A DNA stretch of 64,000 bases, taken from the NCBI GenBank assembly GCA_902590505.1, contig CACIWZ010000001.1, positions 186,001 to 250,000 on the forward strand, given 5' to 3'. The position numbers and the translations under genes were made by a program. Below are positions 11,478-21,728 of the stretch, piece after piece (position 1 is the first letter of the stretch; each line of letters starts with the position of its first letter). The notes beneath the pieces are model-generated. The model saw only the letters and a list, made by a program, of their open reading frames with translations, was not told where the DNA came from and searched no databases. The stretch comes from an uncultured Pelagibacteraceae bacterium. Its GTDB lineage: Bacteria > Pseudomonadota > Alphaproteobacteria > Pelagibacterales > Pelagibacteraceae.

Positions 11478-12791
11478 ATGTTTCTTTCAAAACTTTTTAT
11501 ACCTATCTCGAAAGATCTTCCAGCAGAAGCAAAAATTAAATCACATCAATTAATGCTTAGAACAGGTATGATAAAACAATCTTCAGCGGGTATTTATTCT
11601 TGGCTTCCACTTGGTTTTAAAGTTATGAAAAAAATTGAGCAAATTGTCAGAGAGGAACAAAATGCAATTGGAGCTCAAGAAATGTTGATGCCAACAATAC
11701 AATCATCTGAAATATGGAAAGAAAGCGGAAGATATGACGATTATGGTGAAGAGATGTTAAGAATTAAAGATCGTCAAGGTAGGGAAATGCTTTATGGACC
11801 AACTAATGAGGAACTAATTACAGATGTATTCCGAGCAAGTGTTAAATCTTATAAGTCTCTACCTCAACTTCTTTATCACATACAGTGGAAATTTAGAGAC
11901 GAAATCAGACCAAGGTTTGGAGTTATGAGATGTAAAGAATTTTATATGAAAGATGCATACTCTTTTGATCTTTCAGATGAAGAGGCAAATAAATCTTACA
12001 ATAAAATGTTTTTTTCTTATTTAAAAACATTTAACAGACTAGGTTTAAAAGCTATACCAATGGCTGCTGATACAGGCCCTATTGGGGGAGATCTTTCACA
12101 TGAATTTGTAATAATTGCAGAGACTGGAGAAAGTAAGATTTACGCCGATAAAAATATTATTGATATCGATCTTAACCAGTATGAACTTAATGATGGCTCT
12201 TTAAGTAAAATGAGAGAAGATATAAGCAAAATATATGCAGTCACTGATGAAAAATATAAAAAAACAGATTTTGATAATCACGTTAAAAAAGAAAATCAAA
12301 TGATTACCAAAGGAATTGAAGTAGGTCATATTTTTTATTTTAGTGATAAGTATTCTAAACCTATGAATTGTTTAATTGATGATAAAGATGGAAAAAAAAC
12401 GTCAGTAAAAATGGGTTCATATGGAATAGGTGTTTCAAGATTGGTTGGTGCAATTATTGAAGCAAATTACACCAAAGATATAATGAAATGGCCTAAATCA
12501 ATATCGCCATTTGATGTTGTAATTATCCCAAGCATTTCTAAAAATAATAAGGAAAACTTAGAAAAAGCTGAAAAAGTTTATAAAAAACTTAAAAAACAAA
12601 ATATTGACGTATTGTTAGACGATGTTGATGAAAATATGTCAAATAAATTTAAAAAACACGATTTAATTGGGGTTCCTTATCAAATAATTATAGGTTCAAA
12701 ATCTGATGGAGATAATTTTGAATTTAAAGAATTAAACTCTCAAAGCGAAATATTAAATCTTGATAAAATCCAATTAAAATTAAAAAGCTAA
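11478..12791 (+). CDS. proS: Prolyl-tRNA synthetase (short alphaproteobacterial type)
   Basis: SSAGIYSWLPLGFKVMKKIEQIVREE, GPTNEELITDVFR, FRDEIRPRFGVMRCKEFYMKDAYSF. Confidence 0.97.
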   Translation: MFLSKLFIPISKDLPAEAKIKSHQLMLRTGMIKQSSAGIYSWLPLGFKVMKKIEQIVREEQNAIGAQEMLMPTIQSSEIWKESGRYDDYGEEMLRIKDRQGREMLYGPTNEELITDVFRASVKSYKSLPQLLYHIQWKFRDEIRPRFGVMRCKEFYMKDAYSFDLSDEEANKSYNKMFFSYLKTFNRLGLKAIPMAADTGPIGGDLSHEFVIIAETGESKIYADKNIIDIDLNQYELNDGSLSKMREDISKIYAVTDEKYKKTDFDNHVKKENQMITKGIEVGHIFYFSDKYSKPMNCLIDDKDGKKTSVKMGSYGIGVSRLVGAIIEANYTKDIMKWPKSISPFDVVIIPSISKNNKENLEKAEKVYKKLKKQNIDVLLDDVDENMSNKFKKHDLIGVPYQIIIGSKSDGDNFEFKELNSQSEILNLDKIQLKLKS

Positions 12792-12795
12792 AACA

Positions 12796-14028
12796 TTGTT
12801 TACAAAAGCAGAGAGACTTATTTCATTAAGAAATTTAAGACCTAAAAAAAAGGAAGGTTTTTTAAAAATCATTTCGATATTCTCCTTTTTAGGGATAATG
12901 CTTGGCGTAGCAATTTTAATTATTGTGATGTCAGTGATGAATGGTTTCAAAACAGATCTTACTAATAAAATCTTAGGACTTAATCCTCATGTTGTTATTC
13001 AACCAAATAGTTTTGAAATAGATGAAGAGTTTATTGTAAATATAAAAAAGAATTTTAAAGAAATTAGATTAAGTAAATCTTATACAGGTGAAGGCATAAC
13101 AATTAGCAACAATAATGCTAAAGGAGTGATTTTAAAAGGCGTTGACAAAAATGAAAAAAATATAATTAAATTTTTTAAAGAATATACTTCTAAGGGAAAA
13201 CTTGAAAATTTTAAGTCAAATCATGTATTTATTGGATCAGAACTTGCTTTTGATTTAGATCTTCAGATGGGAGATACATTAAATTTAATGTCATCAGCAT
13301 TTGTATCTACTCCTTTAGGGAGTTTACCAAAACAAGAAAACTTCAAAGTTGGTGGAATATTTAATACTGGTTTTTTAGAGTTTGATAAAAATATAGTTTT
13401 TTTAAATATACAGGATGCGCTGTCAATATTTGATAAAACTGAAAAAGACCAAAATGTTGAGATATACTTAGATGATCCTATTAAAGCAGATTATTATAAA
13501 AAAAAATTTGAGAAAATAAATCAAAATTTTTTCATTTACACGTGGTCAGATTTAAATAAGTCTCTTTTTAGCGCACTTAAAGTGGAGAGAAACGTAATGT
13601 TTATTATCCTCTCTCTTATAGTGGTCGTAGCTGCTTTTAATATAATTTCCGGTTTAACAATACTTATTAAAAACAAAACTAAAGAAATAGCTATTTTAAA
13701 AACATTAGGTTTAAGTAATAAATCTATAAAAAAAACTTTTTTTCTTACTGGTTTGACAATCGGATTTTTTGCTACAATTAGTGGAGTAATTTTAGGGATT
13801 CTATTTTCAATTAATATTGAAAAATTACGAATTTTTCTCTCCTCTTTTTTTAATTTAGAAATATTCCCTTCCGATATTTATTTTTTAGATAAATTACCTA
13901 GTGAAATTAATTTAAATTCCATTTTTATTATTTTTTTAATATCAATAATAATTTCAGCTATTGCCTCATATTTGCCGGCAATGAAAATTTCTAAGATGAG
14001 TACATTCAGAGCTTTAAGATATGAATAA
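12796..14028 (+). CDS. lolC: Lipoprotein-releasing ABC transporter permease (LolC/E); TTG start
   Basis: N-terminus (L)FTKAERLISLRNLRPKKKEGFLKIISIFSFLGIMLGVAILIIVMSVMNGF and FtsX-like C-terminus; adjacent to lolD. Confidence 0.92.
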   Translation: MFTKAERLISLRNLRPKKKEGFLKIISIFSFLGIMLGVAILIIVMSVMNGFKTDLTNKILGLNPHVVIQPNSFEIDEEFIVNIKKNFKEIRLSKSYTGEGITISNNNAKGVILKGVDKNEKNIIKFFKEYTSKGKLENFKSNHVFIGSELAFDLDLQMGDTLNLMSSAFVSTPLGSLPKQENFKVGGIFNTGFLEFDKNIVFLNIQDALSIFDKTEKDQNVEIYLDDPIKADYYKKKFEKINQNFFIYTWSDLNKSLFSALKVERNVMFIILSLIVVVAAFNIISGLTILIKNKTKEIAILKTLGLSNKSIKKTFFLTGLTIGFFATISGVILGILFSINIEKLRIFLSSFFNLEIFPSDIYFLDKLPSEINLNSIFIIFLISIIISAIASYLPAMKISKMSTFRALRYE

Positions 14029-14707
14029 AATTATACTAGAAACAAATAATTTAAAAAAAAGCTTTAATCATGCAGATGGTAAAATTACATTATTTGAAAA
14101 TTTTAATATTAAGATCAAAGAAGGAGAACTGGTGGCTTTAGTAGGTCCTTCGGGTTCAGGTAAATCATCTCTACTTCATCTATTAGCACTACTTGATGAT
14201 CCTACAAAAGGTGAGATTATTTTAAATAAGCAAGAGACTCAACACTTGTCAAATTATCAGAAAGATGAGTTAAGAAGAAGTAGTGTTTCAATTATATTTC
14301 AAGATAACAATTTACTAACTGATTTTACAGCAATTGAAAACGTGATGATGCCTTTAATAATCAAAGGTGAAAACACTAAAGAGATTTTTAAAAAGGCCGA
14401 ACAAATTTTAAAAAATGTAAAAATTTTTAATAGGTCAAAACATTTTCCAAACCAACTGTCTGGAGGTGAGCAACAAAGAATAGCAATAGCTAGAGCTCTC
14501 ATAGCAGAAACCAAAATAATTTTAGCAGATGAGCCCACAGGCAATTTAGATTTTAAAACTTCTAAAGAAATTTTTTCACTTTTTTTAAAATTAAAAAAAC
14601 TAAAAAAAACAATAATTTTTGCAACTCATAATAGAGAACTTGCTAACAGGGCCGATTACAAGTTGTATATTTCTCAAGGTACTATAAAACGAGTTAATGC
14701 TCGTTAA
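14021..14707 (+). CDS. lolD: Lipoprotein-releasing ABC transporter ATP-binding protein
   Basis: Walker A GPSGSGKSS, signature LSGGEQQR, Walker B IILADEPTGNLD. Confidence 0.94.
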   Translation: MNKIILETNNLKKSFNHADGKITLFENFNIKIKEGELVALVGPSGSGKSSLLHLLALLDDPTKGEIILNKQETQHLSNYQKDELRRSSVSIIFQDNNLLTDFTAIENVMMPLIIKGENTKEIFKKAEQILKNVKIFNRSKHFPNQLSGGEQQRIAIARALIAETKIILADEPTGNLDFKTSKEIFSLFLKLKKLKKTIIFATHNRELANRADYKLYISQGTIKRVNAR

Positions 14708-17700
14708 TAATATATTCAACAATATAAAAATTCACACTCAATATTCAATATGTGAAGGAGCTATCAAAATTGATGAACTTGCAGAGTATTGTAAAGCCAA
14801 AAAGATCAGATGTCTTGGTCTTGCTGACAATTATAATCTTTGTGGAGCACTTGAATTTTCTGAAAAATTATCAAAAGCTGGTACTCAACCAATTATTGGC
14901 ACGCAAATAAACTTAAAAGAAGATAACATCATAGGTAAAATAACTTTATATGCAAAAACAGAAGATGGTTATAAAAATTTAACGAAGCTTTCGTCACTTA
15001 GTTATCTCAAAAGTAATGAGGATGAGGAACCTGCTTGTAATTTAACAGATTTAATAAAAAATAGTAAAGATTTAATTTTATTAACTGGAAGTTATAGAGA
15101 TTTTTTTGGGAAATTGTTACATTTCAATAAAATAAAGAATTTCAATGAAACAATTAATTTATTAAAAAAACATTTTACTAATAGAATTTATATTGAAATT
15201 CAAAGACACAATGAAAATAACGAAAAAAACTTTGAAAATCACCTTTTAAATGTTTCAAAATCCACCCAGATCCCTTTGATTGCTACTCAGGAAGTATTTT
15301 ATCTAGATAAAGATATGTACGAAGCACACGATGCATTGACTTGTATTGGAAAAAAAAATTTTGTTGATGATAAAAATAGATTTAGATTTAGTAATCAACA
15401 CTTTTTAAAAAACCACGAAGAATTAGAAAAATTGTACTCTGATATACCAGAAGCATTAGAAAATAATTATAATTTTCATTTACGGTTTAATTTTAAGCCA
15501 AATAAATCTAAGCCCATTTTACCCTCGATAACTAATGACAATCTAAATTCCCCAAAGGAAGAATTAACCAAACAAGCTCAAGAGGGTTTGAAAAATAGGA
15601 TGAAAAATTTTATTTTAAAAAAGAACTCTTCCAAAACACATAAAGAGATAGCTGAAATTTATAAAGACCGGCTAGATCATGAGATAAATATTATAAATTC
15701 CATGGATTATTCCAGCTATTTTTTAATTGTTTCGGATTATATAAAATGGGCTAAAAAAAATTCAATTCCTGTTGGACCGGGAAGAGGTTCTGGAGCAGGA
15801 TCCTTAGTAGCATATTGTCTAGATATCACTGATCTTGATCCAATAGAATATGACTTAATTTTTGAGAGATTTTTAAATCCAGATCGAATTTCAATGCCAG
15901 ACTTCGATATAGATTTTTGCGAGGAAAAAAGAGATCAAGTTTTTGAATACTTAAAAAAAAGGTACAAAGATGGCGTTGCTCATATAATTACTTTTGGAAA
16001 ACTTAAAGCAAGAATGGTATTAAGAGATGTTGGTAGAGTTATTGGTCTACCTTATGGACATGTTGATCGAATATGTAAAATGGTACCCTTTGATCCATCT
16101 CGACCGTTAACTCTTCAAGAGTCTATAGATAGAGAGCCAAGATTTAAAGAAGAGGTAAAAAATAATGCAAAGGTAAAAAAATTATTAGAACTATCTTTAA
16201 AACTTGAGGGATTAAATAGAAATATGGCAACCCATGCGGCAGGAGTAGTTATTGCAGGAGATAAACTTGCAGAGCAATTTCCACTTTACGTTGACCATGG
16301 TTCTAATCTTGTATTGCCCTCAACTCAATACGATATGTATTCATCAGAAAATGCTGGTCTAGTAAAATTCGATTTATTAGGTTTGAAAACTCTAACAGTT
16401 ATTGACAAAACCTTAAAAAGATTAAAAACAAAAAACATAGACTTAGACATATCCAAAATAAATCAAAACGATGAGAAAGTTTTCTCACTTCTTTCAACTG
16501 GGGAGACAACAGGTCTATTTCAATTAGAAAGTGCTGGAATGCGAGAGGCTATAAAACAAATGAAACCAAATAAATTTGACGATATAATTGCATTGGTTGC
16601 TTTGTATCGACCAGGTCCGATGAGCAATATCCCTATTTACAACGATTGCAAGAATGGTTTTAAAGAGCCAGACTATATTCACCCGATACTAAAAAATATT
16701 TTAAAATCAACGTATGGGATCATCATTTATCAAGAACAAGTAATGCAAATCGCTCAAACATTAGCAGGTTTTACCGCTGGAGAAGCTGATATTTTAAGAA
16801 GGGCAATGGGAAAGAAAAAAAAAGCTGAGTTAGATAAACAAAAAGAGAGATTTATCAATGGTGCAATTAAAAATGGAATTACTAAAGATGTTGCTAATTT
16901 TGTTTTCACAAAAATTGAACCATTTGCACAATATGGTTTTAACAAAAGTCATGCAGCAGCATATGCAATGATTGCTTATCAAACAGCTTATTTAAAAACT
17001 TATCATAAAGAGGATTTTATTGCTGCTACCATGTCAACAGAATTAACCAATACTTCAAAATTAAGAGAGTTTGTAGAGGAATTAAGAAGATTAAAAGTTG
17101 AAATTGTAAGACCTGATATAAATAAATGTTTTGCAGAATTTAAAGCACTAAATGGAAAAATCTATTATGGTTTAGGTGCGATCAAAAATGTTGGTTATGA
17201 GGCAATTTCAAATATAATCAATGAAAGGGAACGCAATGGAAAGTATAAATCATTTGATAATTTTATATCAAGAGTTGACTCAAAAGATATAAATAAATTA
17301 CAACTTGAGGGACTTACAAAAGCAGGGGTTTTCGATTGTTTTGAAAAAGATAGAAATAAAATATTCATCTCAATTCCGAAAGTTATTCAACAAAATAAAA
17401 ATATAAATCAAGATAAAGAAAATAATCAATCGAGTCTGTTTGGAAGTAGCGAGGGTGAGGATAATCAATTTGAATTTTTACCTTCAAAACCTTGGAAAGA
17501 AAAAGAGGTTTTAACCGAAGAATTTAAATCCCTTGGATTTTACATTTCTAACCATCCGTTAAATGAATATGAAGAAATATTTAATCAATTAAAAATAACT
17601 TCATTTCATCAGTTTAATAAAGACGAAACTAGTGAAGGTTTAGTAGCCGGAACTATCATGTCATTACAGGAGAAAAAAAGCGCAAAAGGTACTCCATACG

Positions 17701-18107
17701 CAATTGTTAAATTCAGCGATAAAAAAGGTGAATTTGAGCTATTTTTATTCTCAGAAGTATTAATTAATAATAGAGACAAATTAAAAGAAGCCGAGTCCTT
17801 TGTTTTAACTGTACAAAAAGACAAAGATGCGGAAAATTCTCCTAGAAGAGTAAATGTTAAAAAAATATTAAGCTTAGACGAAGTGCTTAACAAGCCGTAT
17901 TCCAAGGTTACAATTGAATTAAGCGAAAATTATAAATTAAATGAGTTAAAAGAAATTTTATCTAAACACGGGGAAACCGAGATAAGTTTGATTGTTAAAA
18001 TAAAAAATAAAAAAGCTCATTATTCTTTTCAAAAAAATCGAAAATTTGATTTCAATCATTTAAAGGTCTTAAAAGCTAAGAAATACGTGACAAAAATAAC
18101 TGTTTAG
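14697..18107 (+). CDS. dnaE: DNA polymerase III subunit alpha
   Basis: 1136 aa; PVGPGRGSGAGSLVAYCLDITDLDPIEYDLIFERFLNPDRISMPDFDIDFCEEKRDQV, YQEQVMQIAQ, PFAQYGFNKSHAAAYA. Confidence 0.98.
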   Translation: MLVNNIFNNIKIHTQYSICEGAIKIDELAEYCKAKKIRCLGLADNYNLCGALEFSEKLSKAGTQPIIGTQINLKEDNIIGKITLYAKTEDGYKNLTKLSSLSYLKSNEDEEPACNLTDLIKNSKDLILLTGSYRDFFGKLLHFNKIKNFNETINLLKKHFTNRIYIEIQRHNENNEKNFENHLLNVSKSTQIPLIATQEVFYLDKDMYEAHDALTCIGKKNFVDDKNRFRFSNQHFLKNHEELEKLYSDIPEALENNYNFHLRFNFKPNKSKPILPSITNDNLNSPKEELTKQAQEGLKNRMKNFILKKNSSKTHKEIAEIYKDRLDHEINIINSMDYSSYFLIVSDYIKWAKKNSIPVGPGRGSGAGSLVAYCLDITDLDPIEYDLIFERFLNPDRISMPDFDIDFCEEKRDQVFEYLKKRYKDGVAHIITFGKLKARMVLRDVGRVIGLPYGHVDRICKMVPFDPSRPLTLQESIDREPRFKEEVKNNAKVKKLLELSLKLEGLNRNMATHAAGVVIAGDKLAEQFPLYVDHGSNLVLPSTQYDMYSSENAGLVKFDLLGLKTLTVIDKTLKRLKTKNIDLDISKINQNDEKVFSLLSTGETTGLFQLESAGMREAIKQMKPNKFDDIIALVALYRPGPMSNIPIYNDCKNGFKEPDYIHPILKNILKSTYGIIIYQEQVMQIAQTLAGFTAGEADILRRAMGKKKKAELDKQKERFINGAIKNGITKDVANFVFTKIEPFAQYGFNKSHAAAYAMIAYQTAYLKTYHKEDFIAATMSTELTNTSKLREFVEELRRLKVEIVRPDINKCFAEFKALNGKIYYGLGAIKNVGYEAISNIINERERNGKYKSFDNFISRVDSKDINKLQLEGLTKAGVFDCFEKDRNKIFISIPKVIQQNKNINQDKENNQSSLFGSSEGEDNQFEFLPSKPWKEKEVLTEEFKSLGFYISNHPLNEYEEIFNQLKITSFHQFNKDETSEGLVAGTIMSLQEKKSAKGTPYAIVKFSDKKGEFELFLFSEVLINNRDKLKEAESFVLTVQKDKDAENSPRRVNVKKILSLDEVLNKPYSKVTIELSENYKLNELKEILSKHGETEISLIVKIKNKKAHYSFQKNRKFDFNHLKVLKAKKYVTKITV

Positions 18108-18227
18108 AGTATTGATTTTTTAATCTGTTTCTATATATCAGAAGCTAATTTCGCACACAGTTACAAGGGTAAATCCCTACCGGTCCAAAATTTGGAATTA
18201 CTGTGGTGGGTTAACCGGAAAAATAAA
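18108..18227 (+). promoter_or_regulatory. Structured 5' leader of rpsB (candidate ribosomal-protein cis-regulatory RNA)
   Basis: 120-nt leader, less AT-rich than its surroundings, with pairings 18156-18161/18200-18205 (CACAGT/ACTGTG), 18180-18184/18214-18218 (CCGGT/ACCGG) and hairpin 18166-18169/18175-18178. Confidence 0.7.
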
Positions 18228-18971
18228 ATGAACGTACCAAAAGTAGATATTAAACAACTATTAGAAGCCGGAGTACATCTCGGCCATAAAACGTTAAGAT
18301 GGAACCCAAAAATGAAAAAGTACATTTTTGGTGAAAAAAACTCAATACATATAATAGACCTTACTCAAACAGTAGAGTTTATTAAAAACGCACTTGTTCA
18401 AGTTCACAAAATTATCTCAAGCGGAGGAAAGCTTCTTGTTGTTTCGACCAAGAAACAAGCATCAGAACAGGTAAGCGAGCTAGCAAAAGAAACTGGTCAA
18501 TACTTTGTAAACTACCGTTGGCTGGGAGGAATGCTTACTAATTGGAACACTATTCAAAATTCAATTAAAAGACTGAAAAAATTAGAAAATCAATTATCTA
18601 AAGAAAACTTAGGTTTTACAAAAAAAGAAATTTTAAAATTTGGCAAAGAAAAGGAAAAGTTAAAAAGATCACTTGGAGGTATTTCAGACATGAAAAAGAC
18701 TCCAGATATAATATTTATCATCGATACAAATATAGAATCTTTAGCGGTAGCAGAGGCAAAAAAACTTGGTATTCCAATTATAGCAGTATTAGATACAAAT
18801 TCAGATCCAACAGGAATAGATTTTCCAATTCCAGGTAATGATGATGCTCGAAGATCAATAAACTTATATTGTGAACTTTTAAAGAGTACAATCAAAGATG
18901 CTGAAAAAAATATTCAAGGTCTAGAAAAAAAAGAAGAGTCAACTAAGAAGATTTCCACTAAAAAAAAATAA
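18228..18971 (+). CDS. rpsB: 30S ribosomal protein S2
   Basis: [45 protein letters not shown]. Start placed at ATG 18228, not the upstream TTG at 18192, which lies in the structured leader. Confidence 0.97.
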   Translation: MNVPKVDIKQLLEAGVHLGHKTLRWNPKMKKYIFGEKNSIHIIDLTQTVEFIKNALVQVHKIISSGGKLLVVSTKKQASEQVSELAKETGQYFVNYRWLGGMLTNWNTIQNSIKRLKKLENQLSKENLGFTKKEILKFGKEKEKLKRSLGGISDMKKTPDIIFIIDTNIESLAVAEAKKLGIPIIAVLDTNSDPTGIDFPIPGNDDARRSINLYCELLKSTIKDAEKNIQGLEKKEESTKKISTKKK

Positions 18972-18987
18972 TTTTTTTTAATTTTCA

Positions 18988-19854
18988 ATGTCAGATAAAA
19001 ATTTATTAGAAAATATAAAAAAACTTCGAGAAATGACAGGTGTCGGGTTCAAGGATTGCAAGTTGGCTCTAGACGAAACAAAAGGTGATATAGATAAATC
19101 AGTAGAATATTTAAGAAAAAAAGGTATTGCAAAGGCTTCAAAAAAAATGAGCAGAACAGCCTCTGAAGGGTTAGTTCTTGTGAAAGAAGAACAGGGAAAA
19201 ATTTCTATAATTGAAATTAATAGTGAAACGGATTTTGTTGCAAAAAATGAAAATTTTATAAGTTTTTGTAAAGAATTATCTGAATTGAATTTTATATTAA
19301 AGGGAAATTTAGAAAAATTAAACGACTCAAAGATGAAAAATAATATTTTGGTAAAAGATAATTTAGTAAACCTTATAGCAAAAATTGGAGAAAAAATTAC
19401 TATAAGAAGATCTTTTTTTTTCGATAATGATAAAGGTATAAACTTTTTTTATGTACATTCCTCTTTAGAAAAAAATATTGGTAAAATAGTTTCTATTGTT
19501 AAGTTAGATAATATAATTAAAGGAAAAAATGATGAAATAGGATCTAAGATTGCAATGCATATCGCTGCATCAAACCCATTAGCTATTGAGTCTAAAGGGA
19601 TTGATAAAAATATTATTGATAAAGAGTTAGAAATTATAAAAGCTGAAATTACTAATTCTGGTAAACCACCAGAAATGGCTGAAAAAATTTCCAAAGGTAA
19701 AATTTCAAAATTTTTAAACGATAATTCACTTTTAACTCAGATTTGGATCATGGACCCAAAGAAAAAAGTTTCAGATATATTAAAAGAGAACAGTTTTGAA
19801 AAAGAGATAAAGGTGCTAAACTTTATAAGATATAAAGTTGGAGAAGGAGTATAA
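18988..19854 (+). CDS. tsf: Elongation factor Ts
   Basis: KKLREMTGVGFKDCKLALDETKGDIDKSVEYLRKKGIAKASKK, INSETDFVAKNENF. Confidence 0.97.
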   Translation: MSDKNLLENIKKLREMTGVGFKDCKLALDETKGDIDKSVEYLRKKGIAKASKKMSRTASEGLVLVKEEQGKISIIEINSETDFVAKNENFISFCKELSELNFILKGNLEKLNDSKMKNNILVKDNLVNLIAKIGEKITIRRSFFFDNDKGINFFYVHSSLEKNIGKIVSIVKLDNIIKGKNDEIGSKIAMHIAASNPLAIESKGIDKNIIDKELEIIKAEITNSGKPPEMAEKISKGKISKFLNDNSLLTQIWIMDPKKKVSDILKENSFEKEIKVLNFIRYKVGEGV

Positions 19855-19857
19855 TAC

Positions 19858-20415
19858 GTGAGTGAATTTAATGAGAAAAGTTATTCCTCAAAAATGGATA
19901 AAAGTATCCAATCTTTTAAAAAAGATATTTCTACACTAAGAACTGGAAGAGCTAATACAAATATGCTTGATACAATTAAAGTAGATGTTTATGGGCAACT
20001 AATGCCTGTAGAACAACTTGCAACAATTAACGTTCCAGAAGCAAGATTAATATCAGTTCAGGTTTGGGATAAAACGAATGTAACACCTATAGAGTCGGCC
20101 ATTCAAAAATCTGAACTCGGAATAAATCCTCAAATTGATGGTCAGACTATAAGACTAAGAATCCCTGATCTAACGGAAGAAAGAAGGAAAGAATTAATTA
20201 AAATATTAAAAAATATGGGAGAAAAAGGAAAAATTGCAATTAGAAACATTAGAAGAGAGGCTAATGAAGAATTAAAAAAAAAATTGAAAGATAAAATAAT
20301 TTCCGAAGATTTAAGAAATAATTTTGAAAAGAATATTCAAAAATTAACAGATACGAGTATAGAAAATATTGAAAAAATTCTGGCTGCAAAAGAAAAAGAG
20401 ATAATTCAGATATGA
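19858..20415 (+). CDS. frr: Ribosome recycling factor (GTG start)
   Basis: KDISTLRTGRANTNMLDTIKVDVYGQLMPVEQLATINVPEAR, IRNIRREANEELKK. Confidence 0.97.
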   Translation: MSEFNEKSYSSKMDKSIQSFKKDISTLRTGRANTNMLDTIKVDVYGQLMPVEQLATINVPEARLISVQVWDKTNVTPIESAIQKSELGINPQIDGQTIRLRIPDLTEERRKELIKILKNMGEKGKIAIRNIRREANEELKKKLKDKIISEDLRNNFEKNIQKLTDTSIENIEKILAAKEKEIIQI

Positions 20416-21080
20416 ATAAGCTTAACCATATTGCCTTTATAATGGATGGCAATGGCAGGTGGGGCAAAAAAAAAAGAAAAAAAAGAAATTACGGTCATTT
20501 AAAAGGAGTTGATACAGTCAAAAAAATTGTAAAATCTTCAATAAGATTTAAAGTTCCAATTGTGACGTTTTATGTTTTTTCTTCAGAAAATTGGAAACGA
20601 CCTAAAACAGAAATTTCATTTTTATTTAAATTAATAAAAAGTTACTTTACCAAAGAAATTCAGAGCGTCATATCACAAGGAATAAAAATTAACATTCTAG
20701 GTGACTTAAATAAGTTATCAAAAGAACTTAGAAGTGTACTCAAAAGAACAGAAAAATTAACAAAAAAAAACAAAAAAATCACTGTTAATCTAGCAATCAA
20801 TTATGGATCAAGGCAAGAAATTTTTTACGCATTTAGAAAACTTAAAAAAAAAATAAATTTGAAAAATTTTAAAAAAAATCTTTATACAAAAAATATGCCA
20901 AACCCAGATATCCTCATAAGAACCGGAGGAAAAATTAGGCTAAGTAATTTTATGCTTTGGCAACTTGCTTATACTGAATTATTTTTTTTAAAAAAATTGT
21001 GGCCTGATTTCAATTCTTTAGACTTAAAAAAGATAATTTTAAAATATAAAAATATAAAGAGAAATTTTGGTTCAGTATGA
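20412..21080 (+). CDS. uppS: Isoprenyl transferase / undecaprenyl diphosphate synthase
   Basis: HIAFIMDGNGRWGKKKRKKRNYGHLKGVDTVKKIV, FSSENWKRP, DILIRTGGKIRLSNFMLWQLAYTELFF. Confidence 0.96.
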   Translation: MNKLNHIAFIMDGNGRWGKKKRKKRNYGHLKGVDTVKKIVKSSIRFKVPIVTFYVFSSENWKRPKTEISFLFKLIKSYFTKEIQSVISQGIKINILGDLNKLSKELRSVLKRTEKLTKKNKKITVNLAINYGSRQEIFYAFRKLKKKINLKNFKKNLYTKNMPNPDILIRTGGKIRLSNFMLWQLAYTELFFLKKLWPDFNSLDLKKIILKYKNIKRNFGSV

Positions 21081-21727
21081 TTACTAATAATTTAAAAAAA
21101 AGAATATTTACCTCAGTATTATTGTTTATCCTTTTATTTTTAATATATAATTTTAATTTTTTTCTAATTTATACTTTAATAGTTTTAGGTGTTCTCTCCT
21201 CAATAGAATTCTATAATGCAATAGATAAGATAATTAAATCCAAGCTATTAACTTTATCCATGAATAGCATTTTCAGTATTTTTGTGAGTGTATTTTGTTA
21301 TTTATTTTTGTTTTTTTCTTTTAATGCTCAATTAAAATTAATTATGTTTATAATTCTTTTAGGTTGTATATTTTCTGACATAGGAGGGTACTTATTTGGC
21401 AAGACATTTGGAGGGCCTAAATTAACAAAGATAAGCCCAAATAAAACTATTGCAGGATCAGTTGGATCACTTTTGATTTCAGCAACAACAGTCTTTGTTT
21501 TATTTTTTATTTTTTTTGGTATTTATAATTTAAATATTTTATTTGTAGGTCTGATCACATCTTTGGCTTGCCAAGCGGGAGATTTATTTTTTTCTTTTAT
21601 AAAAAGAAAAGCAAAATTTAATGACTTTGGAAAATATTTACCTGGACATGGAGGTGTATTAGATAGATTAGACGGAATATTTTTTGGGGTTCCGTCAGGC
21701 TTATTGGCCTTAGCTATACTTAATTAA
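21077..21727 (+). CDS. cdsA: Phosphatidate cytidylyltransferase
   Basis: SDIGGYLFGKTFGGPKLTKISPNKTIAGSVGSLL, GDLFFSFIKRKAKFNDFGKYLPGHGGVLDRLDGI. Confidence 0.95.
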   Translation: MITNNLKKRIFTSVLLFILLFLIYNFNFFLIYTLIVLGVLSSIEFYNAIDKIIKSKLLTLSMNSIFSIFVSVFCYLFLFFSFNAQLKLIMFIILLGCIFSDIGGYLFGKTFGGPKLTKISPNKTIAGSVGSLLISATTVFVLFFIFFGIYNLNILFVGLITSLACQAGDLFFSFIKRKAKFNDFGKYLPGHGGVLDRLDGIFFGVPSGLLALAILN

Positions 21728-21728
21728 A

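Noticed and set aside
14299-14544. 81-aa minus-strand ORF
   Set aside because: Antisense to the lolD ATPase core.
17609-17905. 98-aa minus-strand ORF
   Set aside because: Antisense to the dnaE 3' region; no recognisable features.
18192-18227. TTG-initiated N-terminal extension of rpsB ([12 protein letters not shown])
   Set aside because: S2 homology starts at MNVPKVDI; the extension overlaps the structured leader.
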